A stretch of DNA of 64,000 nucleotides from contig CANQPS010000001.1 of the NCBI GenBank assembly GCA_947625785.1, positions 124,001 through 188,000 of the forward strand. The letters are read 5' to 3'. The translations under genes were made by a program, and so were the position numbers. Under the pieces are notes generated by a model. It saw only the letters and a list, made by a program, of their open reading frames with translations. It searched no databases and had not been told where the DNA came from. The DNA comes from an uncultured Clostridia bacterium (GTDB lineage: Bacteria; Bacillota; Clostridia; Oscillospirales; Acutalibacteraceae). Of this stretch, positions 25,590 through 34,736 are shown piece after piece (the first letter of the stretch is position 1; each line of letters starts with the position of its first letter).

Positions 25590-27716
25590 ATGAGTGATAA
25601 AAAACATAAAATTAATAATATAGAAATTCCATATTATAATAGAGAACTAAGTTGGATTGACTTTAATGCCAGAGTACTTGATGAGGCTTTTAAAAAAGAT
25701 AATCCTATACTCGAAAGAGTAAATTTTCTTGCAATAACTGCATCTAATCTTGATGAATTTTTTATGGTTAGGGTAGCAGGTGTAATGGAGCAGATACATT
25801 CGGGCTACAATGAAAAAGACCCGTCAGGAATGACGCCAAATGAATTATTTGATAAATTAAGTGATAAAATACACGATTTTACAGAAAAACAATATTGTTG
25901 TCTGAATCGCTCTATACTGCCTGTTTTAAAGAAAAACGGAATAGTATTTCTTGGTATAAAGGATTTAAACAATAAACAACGCAAATATATAGACAATTAT
26001 TTTGATAAATCATTGTTCCAAATTTTAACACCACTTGCTGTTGATACAAGCAGACCTTTTCCAATGGTCGCCAATAAAACCTTGAATATAGCTGTACGAC
26101 TTAATAAAGATGGTGACAATGTATTTGCGATAGTTCAGGTACCGTCTATTGTATCGAGGTTTGTTGAATTGCCGAGTGACAACGGCAGAGCGTTTATTAT
26201 GCTCGAAAACATTATTATGGAAAAACTAAATACTTTGTTTGAACTATACAAAATAGAAGCATATTGTACATTTAGAATAACAAGAAATTCAGACCTCGAG
26301 ATAGATGAGGAAAGTGATGACCTTTTAAAAGAAATTGAGGAGAGCATAAAAAAACGAAAAAGGGGCAATCCTGTAAGACTTGAAATTTCGCATAAATGTG
26401 ATAAGGAATTGATGGACTTTTTGACAAAGTCATTAGATGTTAGAGAAAAGGAAATTTATCAAATACCAAATATGCTTGATTTAACATTTTTATTTAAGCT
26501 GAGAGGTCTTAATAATTGTGATAGTCTGCGATTTGAGCCTATCAAATCAGTAAATCCACCAGCTGATTTTTACGGATATGATAATATATTTGACGCTGTT
26601 AAGGAAAAAGACAGAATGGTACATCACCCGTATGAGAGTTTTGACGCTGTATTAAAATTTATAGATACTGCGGCAGATGATGAAAATGTTCTTGCAATAA
26701 AACAAACTTTATACAGGGTAAGTGGAAATTCGCCTATTATATCAGCATTGATGAGGGCTGCTGAAAATGGGAAACAGGTTACGGTTCTCGTTGAATTAAA
26801 AGCAAGATTTGATGAGGAAAATAACATTGTATGGGCAAAAAAACTTGAAAAAGCCGGTTGTCACGTTATATATGGTTTGGCAGGATTAAAAACTCACTGT
26901 AAAATAGCACTTGTAGTAAGACGAGAAGAAGATGGAATTTATAGATATTTACATCTGGGTACGGGAAACTATAATGACAGTACAGCAAAAATATATACAG
27001 ATATAGGTATATTTACTTGCAGAGAAGATTTTGGTGCAGATGCGTCATCATTGTTTAATGTAATAACAGGCTACTCAATACCTCCCGAATACAACAAAAT
27101 GATAGTTGCCCCAACTGGTATGAGAAAGTTTTTTGAGCAGGCTATAAGAAATGAAATAGAAAACGCTAAAAAATCTTTGCCTTGCGGAATAACGATTAAA
27201 GTTAATTCTCTTGTTGATTATGATATGATTTCTTTATTATATGAGGCATCTTGTGCGGGTGTGAAGATAAGATTATTGGTAAGAGGTATATGTTGCCTTA
27301 CTCCTAAAATTAAAGGAATAAGTGAAAATATAACTGTTTATAGTATAGTCGGACAACTGCTTGAGCATAGCCGAATATTCAGATTTGAAAATGGAGGTTC
27401 ACCTAAAATTTATATGGGCAGTGCAGATTTAATGCCAAGAAATCTGGATAGGAGAGTTGAATTAGTATTCCCGATAGAAGACGAAGATTTAAAACAAAGA
27501 GCCTTCGATATATTGGAATTAATGTTTAGTGATAATACAAATGCGCGTATTCAAGGCTCAGATACGATTTACAGTAACATTGACAAGCGTGGAAAAAAGA
27601 ATATTAATTCTCAGCAAACTTTCTATAAACTTGCCCAGCAGTCATTGAAAGATAAAATTAAAATCAATGAAACTCATCTGTTCAAACCTTTGACTAATGA
27701 AGATAATATAATTTAA
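25590..27716 (+). CDS. ppk1: Polyphosphate kinase 1
   Basis: Builds polyphosphate from ATP. 708 residues, normal length. Seen: N-terminal YYNRELSWIDFNARVLDEA, LTPLAVDTSRPFP, HHPYESFDAVLKFIDTAA, and two phospholipase-D-like half-sites with catalytic His: GLKTHCKIALVVRREEDG and HLGTGNYNDSTAKIYTDIG in the first, and IVGQLLEHSRIFRFENGG with IYMGSADLMPRNLDRRVE in the second. The AAGGAG site precedes the ATG. It forms a two-gene operon with the Ppx-like phosphatase, so synthesis and breakdown of polyphosphate would be balanced from one transcript. Confidence 0.97.
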   Translation: MSDKKHKINNIEIPYYNRELSWIDFNARVLDEAFKKDNPILERVNFLAITASNLDEFFMVRVAGVMEQIHSGYNEKDPSGMTPNELFDKLSDKIHDFTEKQYCCLNRSILPVLKKNGIVFLGIKDLNNKQRKYIDNYFDKSLFQILTPLAVDTSRPFPMVANKTLNIAVRLNKDGDNVFAIVQVPSIVSRFVELPSDNGRAFIMLENIIMEKLNTLFELYKIEAYCTFRITRNSDLEIDEESDDLLKEIEESIKKRKRGNPVRLEISHKCDKELMDFLTKSLDVREKEIYQIPNMLDLTFLFKLRGLNNCDSLRFEPIKSVNPPADFYGYDNIFDAVKEKDRMVHHPYESFDAVLKFIDTAADDENVLAIKQTLYRVSGNSPIISALMRAAENGKQVTVLVELKARFDEENNIVWAKKLEKAGCHVIYGLAGLKTHCKIALVVRREEDGIYRYLHLGTGNYNDSTAKIYTDIGIFTCREDFGADASSLFNVITGYSIPPEYNKMIVAPTGMRKFFEQAIRNEIENAKKSLPCGITIKVNSLVDYDMISLLYEASCAGVKIRLLVRGICCLTPKIKGISENITVYSIVGQLLEHSRIFRFENGGSPKIYMGSADLMPRNLDRRVELVFPIEDEDLKQRAFDILELMFSDNTNARIQGSDTIYSNIDKRGKKNINSQQTFYKLAQQSLKDKIKINETHLFKPLTNEDNII

Positions 27717-27768
27717 AATAGTGGCAATTTTCCCTCATTTTAGAAAAGGTGAAAAAGTTGCCGCTATT
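27717..27768 (+). terminator. Long hairpin after ppk1
   Basis: 11-bp arms with one mismatch (27717-27727 and 27758-27768) that enclose a second A/T-rich stem. No clean T-run follows, so it may protect the 3' end or terminate weakly. Confidence 0.45.
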
Positions 27769-27939
27769 AGTCAAAAAATTGACAAATAAAATAAAGTTTA
27801 TCAATTAAAATCGAGAAATAAATTAAATAAAATAATTGTATACAAAAAGTTATTACAATATTAAGCAATAGGAATTATTGTCTTGCTGATTTGTGATATA
27901 ATATAAAAAATTTTAGAACAGACGGGGGTTGTTATAAGT

Positions 27940-28887
27940 TTGATTACAAAAAAATACACTAAAAGAAAAAATAAAACTATATATTTTATAACTATTATTG
28001 TTGCTTTGACAACATTGATTTTTGGTATAGGATACTTGTTTGCAGGTTGTTCACTTGATGATACAGGAAACCAAAATGATAATTTAAATTCAATTCTTAA
28101 CGAGCCAAGTGAAAATTTATTAATCGAATACATAGATGTAGGACAAGCCGATTCATCTTTAATTTATTTGCCAAATGGTGAAATAATGCTCATAGATGCG
28201 GGTGGAAATTCAACCGCTAATAAACTATCTGAATATTTATCAGAAGAAAAGGGAATTGAAAAGATTGATTATCTTATAGGAACACACCCGCACGAAGACC
28301 ATATAGGCGGACTTGATGTTATTATTAATAATTTCGATATAGGCGAACTATATATGCCAAAACTCGCTGATTCAAGCGTCCCTACTACAAAAACATATAA
28401 TGATGTTTTAGATTCTATAATAAATAAGAATTTAAAGGCTAATCAAGGAATAGCAGGTGTAAATATTATAAATGAAGATGATTTGAAAATTGATATTATT
28501 GCACCTAACAATGAAAAATATTCTGATTTAAACAATTATTCTATCGCTATAAAGATAACTTATGGCGAAAAAAGTTTTTTGTTTATGGGTGATGCCGAGG
28601 AATTATCCGAAAATGAAATTCTTGAAAATGGTTATGATGTAAAGGCAGATGTAATTAAATGTGGACATCACGGAAGCCATTCATCGTCATCGGAAGAATT
28701 TATCAATGCGGTAAATCCTGATTATGCTATAATATCTTGCGGAGTAGACAACAGTTATGGACACCCACACAGTGAAACCTTGGAAAATTTTGAAAATCAT
28801 AATATAACTTATTACCGTACAGATAAACAGGGTACTATATATCTATATTGTGATGGCAGAAAAATAAATATAACAACTGAAAAATAA
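27940..28887 (+). CDS. Secreted metallo-beta-lactamase-fold hydrolase (ComEC C-terminal-like)
   Basis: A 315-residue exported protein. Seen: signal or anchor segment with lipobox LFAGC (Cys37), then a metallo-beta-lactamase domain with IDVGQADSSLI, IDAGGNST, the metal motif THPHEDHIGG, FMGDAEE and CGHHGSHSSSS. This matches the ComEC/Rec2 C-terminal nuclease-like domain without the competence channel. Such free-standing lipoproteins may degrade DNA or other phosphoesters outside the cell. The TTG start at 27940 follows GGGGG. It is a single gene, followed by a strong terminator. Confidence 0.85.
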   Translation: MITKKYTKRKNKTIYFITIIVALTTLIFGIGYLFAGCSLDDTGNQNDNLNSILNEPSENLLIEYIDVGQADSSLIYLPNGEIMLIDAGGNSTANKLSEYLSEEKGIEKIDYLIGTHPHEDHIGGLDVIINNFDIGELYMPKLADSSVPTTKTYNDVLDSIINKNLKANQGIAGVNIINEDDLKIDIIAPNNEKYSDLNNYSIAIKITYGEKSFLFMGDAEELSENEILENGYDVKADVIKCGHHGSHSSSSEEFINAVNPDYAIISCGVDNSYGHPHSETLENFENHNITYYRTDKQGTIYLYCDGRKINITTEK

Positions 28888-28908
28888 TTAATAGACTAAA
28901 AACAAAAC

Positions 28909-28952
28909 GCCTATATAAAGCTATTTTATAAGCTCTATATAGGCATTTTTTT
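28909..28952. terminator. Bidirectional terminator
   Basis: 13-bp arms (28909-28921 and 28932-28944, one mismatch) with TTTTTTT on the plus side and A-run on the other. It lies between the convergent MBL gene and the Asn/Gln-rich gene. Confidence 0.85.
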
Positions 28953-28977
28953 AGTTTGGAGTTTTAATCGAGATTAA

Positions 28978-29190
28978 TTAGAAATTATTGTTGTTATTTC
29001 TTTGGCTGCTGCTTTGGCTGTTATTTTGTTGATTACTAAAATTGTTATTATTTTGGTTATTTTGATTGTTTTGGTTATTGTTATTATTATTTTGTTGATT
29101 GCTGAAATTATTGTTGTTCTTGTTACAGTTGTTGTTTTTGTTGTTCTGATTGTTTTGATTGTTTTGGTTATTATAGCTTTGGTTTTGCAT
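28978..29190 (-). CDS. Asn/Gln-rich low-complexity peptide
   Basis: 70 residues, over two thirds Asn and Gln, with repeated QNN/NNNF blocks, two FSNQQNN repeats and a single Cys. I do not recognise a family. Support for a real gene: an AAAGGGGGTG ribosome binding site at a correct distance from the ATG, and a good terminator downstream on the same strand (28909-28952). The composition resembles prion-like or spore-surface low-complexity proteins. The opposite strand is also open, but there it encodes only Ile/Val/Leu and has no initiation signals. Confidence 0.6.
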   Translation of the reverse strand: MQNQSYNNQNNQNNQNNKNNNCNKNNNNFSNQQNNNNNNQNNQNNQNNNNFSNQQNNSQSSSQRNNNNNF

Positions 29191-29266
29191 TGATTACACC
29201 CCCTTTGTAAAATTATTATTTGCCGATTGAAGCATAATATACAATGAGTTTTAAATTTTTTAGTGA

Positions 29267-29295
29267 TTGACAAATTTATCCATATATTATATAAT
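29267..29295 (+). promoter_or_regulatory. Promoter of the HAD gene
   Basis: Perfect TTGACA (29267-29272), 17-bp spacer, perfect TATAAT (29290-29295), about 70 bases before the start codon. Confidence 0.85.
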
Positions 29296-29364
29296 TTGTG
29301 TATAGTTATTTTATATAATATATGAAATTTTAACGAAATACGCTTGAAGAAAGAAATTTATGAT

Positions 29365-30105
29365 ATGTACAAGAATTTTATATTTGATTTATACGGCACA
29401 CTTATTGATATAAATACAAATGAATGGAAATATTCTTTATGGAAAAATATGTCATATTATTATAAATTCAATGGTGCGTCATATAAACCCACAGAATTAA
29501 AAAATGCTTATGAAAAATCTTGTGTTGATTTTAGAAATAAAGTACCAAGAGATAAATATGAAAAATATCCTGATATTGTCATAGAGGAGGTATTTAAATT
29601 TTTATATGAAAAAAAAGGTATAAAAGCCTCCGTTGATTTGGCACTTCAAACAGGTAAAATATTTAGGGTCTTATCTACTAAATATATAAAACTATATGAT
29701 GGTATAACAGATATGCTGCAAAGCATTAAAAATGAAGGTGGAAAAATATTTTTATTGTCAAATGCACAAAGAATATTTACCGAGCCTGAAATGAAATTAT
29801 TGGATTTGGAAAAATATTTTGATGGTATATTATTGTCATCTGACTGGGGCTGTTCAAAACCGGATTATAAGTATTATGACTTGATATTTAAGAAATATAA
29901 TCTTAATAAAGAAGAAAGTATAATGATTGGAAATGATTGGAAGTCCGATATACAGGGAGCATATAATTACGGAATAGATTCATTGTATATACATTCAAAT
30001 ATTTCGCCGGAAATTCAAGGGAATTTGTTAAGTACTTATACCATTATGGACGGCGATTTTAAAAAAATGAAAGAAATTTTACTTGAAAACATTAAAATTA
30101 ATTAA
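29365..30105 (+). CDS. HAD-family hydrolase, YjjG/nucleotidase-like
   Basis: A 246-residue HAD phosphatase. Seen: motif I FDLYGTLIDI (nucleophile Asp), a helical cap, motif II LSNAQRIF, motif III Lys in WGCSKPDYKYY, motif IV GNDWKSDIQGAYNYG. The FDxYGTL form and cap size resemble the non-canonical pyrimidine nucleotidase YjjG or 2-haloacid dehalogenase groups. ATG 29365 is preferred over a TTG at 29344 because the family starts within a few residues of motif I. A perfect consensus promoter lies upstream. Substrate unknown. Confidence 0.85.
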   Translation: MYKNFIFDLYGTLIDINTNEWKYSLWKNMSYYYKFNGASYKPTELKNAYEKSCVDFRNKVPRDKYEKYPDIVIEEVFKFLYEKKGIKASVDLALQTGKIFRVLSTKYIKLYDGITDMLQSIKNEGGKIFLLSNAQRIFTEPEMKLLDLEKYFDGILLSSDWGCSKPDYKYYDLIFKKYNLNKEESIMIGNDWKSDIQGAYNYGIDSLYIHSNISPEIQGNLLSTYTIMDGDFKKMKEILLENIKIN

Positions 30106-30174
30106 AAAAATGTATAATTTTTTTGATTAATTCAAATTATATTAATCAATTATATTTAGAAATGAGGTATCACT

Positions 30175-31350
30175 ATGGGTAATTCATCAATGCACAAAAT
30201 AAGTTATGGTTTGTATCTTGTTACTACAAAACAAAATGATAAAGATAGTGGTTGTATAATAAACACATTATCACAAGTTACAACATCACCAAATAGGGTT
30301 AGCATAACCGTAAATAAACAAAACTATACTCACGATATGATTAAACAAAGCAAGAAATTTAATGTTTCGTTGCTTGATATAAATACCGATTTTGATTTAA
30401 TAAAGCGTTTTGGATTTTGCAGTGGTAAAAATACAGATAAGTTTGCAGATTTTACGGCCTGTAAGCGTTCCGAAAACGGAATGTTATATCTAACAGAAAA
30501 ATCAAACGCTTATATATCAGGAAATGTTATTTCAGATATGGATTTAGGGACACATACAATGTTTATAGCAGATGTTGTTGAAAGTGTAACTCTAAATGAT
30601 GTTCAGTCACTGACATATGAATATTACCAAAATAATATAAAGCCAAAGCCTACGAAAACCCCTGAACCAAAAGATAGCATATCTTGGGTTTGTAAGGTTT
30701 GCGGATATGTTTATGAAGGTGAAGATATACCAGCAGATTTTATATGTCCTTTATGTAAGCACGATGCAAGTTATTTTGAAAAAACAGTTTCCTCATCTTA
30801 TATAGTAGAAAATTCAACTCCAAGTTTAAAGGGAACAAAAACCGAGGAAAATCTAAAAACAGCTTTTGCAGGTGAATCGCAGGCAAGAAATAAATACACA
30901 TATTACGCTTCAAAAGCTAAAAAAGACGGTTACCTTGCAATAGCAAATATATTTGAGGAAACTGCTGTAAATGAGATGGCTCACGCTAAAATTTGGTTTA
31001 AATTACTGCACGATAACAATATACCTGATACTCTTTCAAATCTTAATGATGCAGCAGAAGGAGAATATTTTGAGTGGACAGATATGTATGAAACTTTTGC
31101 CAAAGAAGCAAGAGAAGAAGGTTTTGAGGATATTGCTTATTTATTTGAAGGAGTTGGCAAGATAGAAAAACGCCACGAGGAAAGATACAGACGCTTAATA
31201 AAAGATTTAGAGGGCGGATTAGTATTCTCTAAGGACGGAGATACAATTTGGGAATGTGCTAACTGCGGTCATATTTGTATAGGTCCAAAAGCTCCGGAGG
31301 TGTGTCCTATATGTAAGCACCCACAATCATTTTTTATAGCTAAATCATAA
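30175..31350 (+). CDS. Flavin reductase-rubredoxin-rubrerythrin-rubredoxin fusion
   Basis: A 391-residue four-module oxidative-stress protein. Domain 1 (about 1-150) is an FMN-binding flavin reductase like the high-molecular-weight rubredoxins (MGNSSMHKISYGLYLVTT). Domain 2 (about 163-205) is a rubredoxin with CKVCGYVYEG and CPLCKHD. Domain 3 (about 220-345) is a rubrerythrin four-helix diiron domain with ENLKTAFAGES, EETAVNEMAHAK and EKRHEERY ligands. Domain 4 (350-391) is a second rubredoxin-like site with CANCG and CPICKHP. In one chain it links flavin, two iron sites and a diiron peroxidase, so it likely reduces hydrogen peroxide with electrons from NAD(P)H or a flavin donor. Ends at a strong terminator. 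Confidence 0.92.
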   Translation: MGNSSMHKISYGLYLVTTKQNDKDSGCIINTLSQVTTSPNRVSITVNKQNYTHDMIKQSKKFNVSLLDINTDFDLIKRFGFCSGKNTDKFADFTACKRSENGMLYLTEKSNAYISGNVISDMDLGTHTMFIADVVESVTLNDVQSLTYEYYQNNIKPKPTKTPEPKDSISWVCKVCGYVYEGEDIPADFICPLCKHDASYFEKTVSSSYIVENSTPSLKGTKTEENLKTAFAGESQARNKYTYYASKAKKDGYLAIANIFEETAVNEMAHAKIWFKLLHDNNIPDTLSNLNDAAEGEYFEWTDMYETFAKEAREEGFEDIAYLFEGVGKIEKRHEERYRRLIKDLEGGLVFSKDGDTIWECANCGHICIGPKAPEVCPICKHPQSFFIAKS

Positions 31351-31365
31351 TCAGTTTTCATAAAC

Positions 31366-31405
31366 AAAAAACAGACAGGCAAATGTTATTTTGCGTGTCT
31401 GTTTT
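31366..31405 (+). terminator. Terminator after the rubrerythrin fusion
   Basis: Long arms (about 31366-31383 and 31388-31405, small mismatches) with terminal TTTT. Confidence 0.75.
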
Positions 31406-31539
31406 CTGATTTACAGTAAATTTAACAATACATACAATTTTATTTGCTTTTCTATTGATAATTAAACAGCAAAGTAATATAATGATTGTAAGCCGGCAAT
31501 TAATATATTATTTATTTTATTAGTGAGGTGAGTTTTGCA

Positions 31540-31791
31540 ATGGCTTTAAGGGATAAGTATAAATTTAGTTTAGAAGTTTCTGAAAATTGGCATTATGTTG
31601 ACGAAGAAACACCGAAAAATTTTGATTCTTGTTTGGCAATGGCATTTGATGAAGTTTCAAATGAATATTGGATATTCTCAGGTCTTTATAATGAGGACGA
31701 TAAGCGTTTTTACGATGGCTTCGGACATCTTGATTTGAAAGATACAATAGCGTGGCTCTCTATTCAAGATGATTTAATTATAATAGAATAA
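31540..31791 (+). CDS. Small acidic protein, unknown function
   Basis: 83 residues starting MALRDKYKFSLEVSENWHYVD. I do not recognise the family. It is acidic and aromatic-rich, with no membrane segment, Cys pair or low-complexity tract. The ATG at 31540 is chosen because GTGAGGTGA (31523-31531) is 8 bases upstream; the GTG at 31528 overlaps that site. It is a single gene ending at a weak hairpin (31811-31831). Confidence 0.7.
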   Translation: MALRDKYKFSLEVSENWHYVDEETPKNFDSCLAMAFDEVSNEYWIFSGLYNEDDKRFYDGFGHLDLKDTIAWLSIQDDLIIIE

Positions 31792-32118
31792 CATTAACTT
31801 TTTTATAATGGACCTGAATAAATATCAGGTCTGTAATTTTGGGCATAAATTAATAAACTAAAATATAATGAATATCTGATATTTCCGATATTAAGTACTA
31901 ATAAGAATTTTTTAAAAATGTTAAATTTCTTATGCTGTTGTAAATTTATACATTTTTATTAATATATATATATAATGATAAATGTTGACTTTTGGTTATC
32001 TGTGTAGTAAAATTAAGAATTGACAGAATTATTGTTTTATCAATGATTAATATATAATTTTAAATTTGGCTTGAAATCTAAATAAAAATTATAAGCCAAC
32101 AGAAATGGGGACTAAATT
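31792..32118. other. Non-coding region before ilvE
   Basis: Holds a 7-bp-arm hairpin (31811-31831), which may end the small gene, and the ilvE promoter. I looked for T-box features, since ilvE is an amino-acid gene, and see none. The rest is AT-rich with nothing recognised. Confidence 0.7.
31985..32013 (+). promoter_or_regulatory. ilvE promoter
   Basis: TTGACT (31985-31990), 17-bp spacer, TAAAAT (32008-32013). The leader would be about 100 bases. Confidence 0.6.
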
Positions 32119-33189
32119 ATGCAAAAAATTAAAATTGAGCTTACTAAAAATCCAAAGGCTAAACCTACTGATGAAACTAATTTGCCTTTTGGTACGATAT
32201 TCACCGACCATATGTTTGTTATGAACTATGATGAAGGTCAGGGTTGGCACGACCCAAGAGTAGTTCCTTATGCTCCGATTGAACTTGAACCATCAGCTAT
32301 GTGTTTGCATTATGGTCAGGAAGTATTTGAGGGCTTAAAGGCTTACAGAACAAAAGACGGCAGAATACTTTTATTTAGACCAGACCAAAATATGGCTCGT
32401 CTTAATGTTTCAAATGAAAGACTTTGTATTCCGGCTATTGATGAAGAATTTTGCGTAGAGGCTATTAAGACTCTCGTAAATATTGAAAAAGATTGGATAC
32501 CTTCTCTTGAAGGTACATCACTTTATATAAGACCTTTTATATTCGCAACAGATGCACACGTTGGTGTTCACCCGGCAAAACATTTATTATTTATCATAAT
32601 CTGCTGTCCTGTTGGTGCATACTATCCGGAAGGATTAAATCCTGTTAAAATTTATGTAGAAGAAAAATATGTTCGTTCGGTCGTTGGCGGTATGGGCTAT
32701 ACAAAAACAGGCGGTAATTATGCTGCATCACTAAAATCTCAGGACGAGGCAGAAAAACAGAATTATACACAAGTTTTATGGCTTGACGGTGTACACCGTA
32801 AGTATATAGAAGAAGTTGGCACAATGAATGTATTTTTTGTAATTGGTGATGAAATCATAACACCTGCTTTGCGTGGCTCTATATTATCGGGTATTACAAG
32901 AAAATCATCTATTGAATTGTTAAAATCTTGGGGTTATAAAGTTTCAGAGCGTCCAATTTCAATAGATGAAATTGTTGAAGCTGACAAAAATGGTCAACTT
33001 AAAGAGTCTTTTGGTACAGGTACGGCTGCTGTTATATCACCTATCGGTCAGCTTAAATATGGCGGAAATATTATGGAGATTAACAATGGTAAGATAGGTG
33101 AGATTTCACAAAAACTTTATGATAATCTTACAGGTATTCAATGGGGTAACTTAGAGGATACAATGAATTGGACAGTTGAAGTTAAATAA
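32119..33189 (+). CDS. ilvE: Branched-chain amino acid aminotransferase
   Basis: PLP enzyme of fold type IV that transfers amino groups between glutamate and leucine, isoleucine or valine. 356 residues, the size of the BCAT group II enzymes. Seen: LHYGQEVFEGLKAYRTKDG, RPDQNMARLN, the lysine region GGNYAASLKSQDEA, EEVGTMNVFFV (catalytic Glu region), and ILSGITRKSSIELLKSWGY. The ATG follows AAATGGGGA. Regulation is not visible beyond its own promoter. Confidence 0.95.
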   Translation: MQKIKIELTKNPKAKPTDETNLPFGTIFTDHMFVMNYDEGQGWHDPRVVPYAPIELEPSAMCLHYGQEVFEGLKAYRTKDGRILLFRPDQNMARLNVSNERLCIPAIDEEFCVEAIKTLVNIEKDWIPSLEGTSLYIRPFIFATDAHVGVHPAKHLLFIIICCPVGAYYPEGLNPVKIYVEEKYVRSVVGGMGYTKTGGNYAASLKSQDEAEKQNYTQVLWLDGVHRKYIEEVGTMNVFFVIGDEIITPALRGSILSGITRKSSIELLKSWGYKVSERPISIDEIVEADKNGQLKESFGTGTAAVISPIGQLKYGGNIMEINNGKIGEISQKLYDNLTGIQWGNLEDTMNWTVEVK

Positions 33190-33215
33190 TTAATTAATAA
33201 ATAATACTTGTTATT

Positions 33216-33254
33216 GGATAGGCATTTTTTAAAAATGCCTATCCATTTATTAAA
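33216..33254 (+). terminator. Terminator after ilvE
   Basis: A near-perfect palindrome at 33216-33244 with TAGGCATTTTT arms, then a T-rich stretch. Confidence 0.8.
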
Positions 33255-33268
33255 AGGAATGATTAGTT

Positions 33269-34123
33269 TTGCCTGAATTTACAGTTCCGGAAGAATATAA
33301 CGGCGAAAATATTAAGACTTTTTTAAGAAATTATTGTAGTGTTTCGTCAAGATTGCTTACGGATTTAAAAAAATATCCTAATGGTATAACCATAAAAGGC
33401 AATCGTATGCGAAGTGTGGATATTATTTATACGGGGGATATTGTTAAAATTGAATTTCCACCGGAAAAAACTGAGATAGTTGCTGTTAATTTACCGCTTA
33501 ATATCGTCTATGAGGATAATGATATAATTATTATTGATAAACCGCCTTTTATGCCTGTACACCCTGTCCACGGTCATATTGATGATACATTGGCTAATGG
33601 TTTAGCGTATTATGCACAAAGTAAAGGGGAGATATGGACATTCAGAGCAATTAACAGGATTGACAGAGATACATCTGGATTAGTTCTTACAGCAAAAAAT
33701 ACTTATAGTGCGTCACTGTTAAGCGGGAAAGTCGAAAAAGTGTATATTGCTTTATGCGAGGGAGAATTATTCGGAGAAGGAACGATAGATGCCCCTATAC
33801 GATTAAAAGAAGGTCATAAAATCCAAAGAGAAGTTGGAGAGGGCGGAGTTAGGGCAATAACCCATTGGAAAAGTATTATGGTAAAAAATAACCACACTTT
33901 ATTGTCTATAAAATTAGAAACAGGCAGAACTCATCAAATAAGAGTTCATTTTTCTTCTATGGGTTTTCCGCTTGCGGGTGATGATATGTATGGAGGAAGC
34001 AGGAAATATTTTGAAAGACAATGTCTGCATTGTGCCGGACTTGAATTTATACACCCTATTAGCAAAAATAAAATGACGATAAAAAGTAAAATGCCTGATT
34101 GGATTAAAGATTTAGAAAAATAA
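33269..34123 (+). CDS. RluA-family pseudouridine synthase
   Basis: Isomerises uridine to pseudouridine in rRNA or tRNA. Seen: N-terminal S4-like region (1-65), IVYEDNDIIIIDKPPFMPVHP, the catalytic block AINRIDRDTSGLVLTAKN (Asp catalytic), EKVYIALCEG and LETGRTHQIRVHFSSMGFPLAGDDMYGG. 284 residues. The TTG start lies after AAAAGGAATG. Specific target sites cannot be inferred. It is a single gene ended by the hairpin at 34164-34194. Confidence 0.93.
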   Translation: MPEFTVPEEYNGENIKTFLRNYCSVSSRLLTDLKKYPNGITIKGNRMRSVDIIYTGDIVKIEFPPEKTEIVAVNLPLNIVYEDNDIIIIDKPPFMPVHPVHGHIDDTLANGLAYYAQSKGEIWTFRAINRIDRDTSGLVLTAKNTYSASLLSGKVEKVYIALCEGELFGEGTIDAPIRLKEGHKIQREVGEGGVRAITHWKSIMVKNNHTLLSIKLETGRTHQIRVHFSSMGFPLAGDDMYGGSRKYFERQCLHCAGLEFIHPISKNKMTIKSKMPDWIKDLEK

Positions 34124-34163
34124 ATTAATTATAGTATCAAAAAATTAATAATGTCAAATGTAC

Positions 34164-34203
34164 GCTCATATCAATATTATATATTGATGTGAGCTTTTTT
34201 ATA
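34164..34203 (+). terminator. Terminator after the pseudouridine synthase gene
   Basis: Arms of 14 bp (34164-34177 and 34181-34194, one wobble) followed by TTTTTT. Confidence 0.85.
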
Positions 34204-34339
34204 TATACTATTTTTTGTTGCCTATGATTAAATTGTTATTGTATAGGTAAAAATAATAACATAAAAATCTGATTAAGTACTAAATTAGATTTTTTATCTT
34301 TTATGTTCACATATATTAAAAAATCGGAGCGTGAAAACT

Positions 34340-34693
34340 ATGAATATAAAGCGTGGGGACATATATTATGCAGACCTTAGTCCCGTAATAGGCTCAGAAC
34401 AAGGTGGTGTACGACCTGTTCTTATTATACAAAATGATGTTGGAAATCGCTTTAGTCCGACAGTTATAGCTGCTGCAATTACAAGCCAACACTCAAAGGC
34501 AAATTTGCCTACGCATATCCATTTGTATGCGGATAATAGTGGTTTAGCAAAAGATTCGGTTGTATTATTAGAGCAAATCAGAACCATCGACAAAAAGCGT
34601 TTAAAAGAAAAAATGGGTTATCTTGATAATGGGTATATGGACCAAATTAATCAGGCATTATCAATAAGTTTCGGATTGACGACAAATGAATAG
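34340..34693 (+). CDS. mazF: MazF/PemK-type endoribonuclease toxin
   Basis: A 117-residue RNase toxin. Seen: [31 protein letters not shown] (the conserved opening with Gln/Gly-rich loop), [10 protein letters not shown], and [16 protein letters not shown] with the catalytic Arg/Thr region, ending LSISFGL. ATG at 34340 is chosen as its CGGAG site is 10 bases upstream; a GTG at 34331 is too close. No MazE antitoxin frame lies upstream: the preceding 200 bases hold only a terminator. It is therefore a lone toxin or one controlled by a distant partner. Confidence 0.92.
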   Translation: MNIKRGDIYYADLSPVIGSEQGGVRPVLIIQNDVGNRFSPTVIAAAITSQHSKANLPTHIHLYADNSGLAKDSVVLLEQIRTIDKKRLKEKMGYLDNGYMDQINQALSISFGLTTNE

Positions 34694-34736
34694 TATTCTT
34701 ACATATCTATTTTATGTAAGGAGAAAGTATATGTAT

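Noticed and set aside
29002..29193. Plus-strand hydrophobic frame opposite the Asn/Gln-rich gene
   Set aside because: Ile/Val/Leu-only translation is the complement of Asn/Gln codons; no ribosome binding site.
31850..32118. T-box or other amino-acid riboswitch before ilvE
   Set aside because: No AGGGTGGNACCGCG-like T-box sequence or specifier-type stem is visible.
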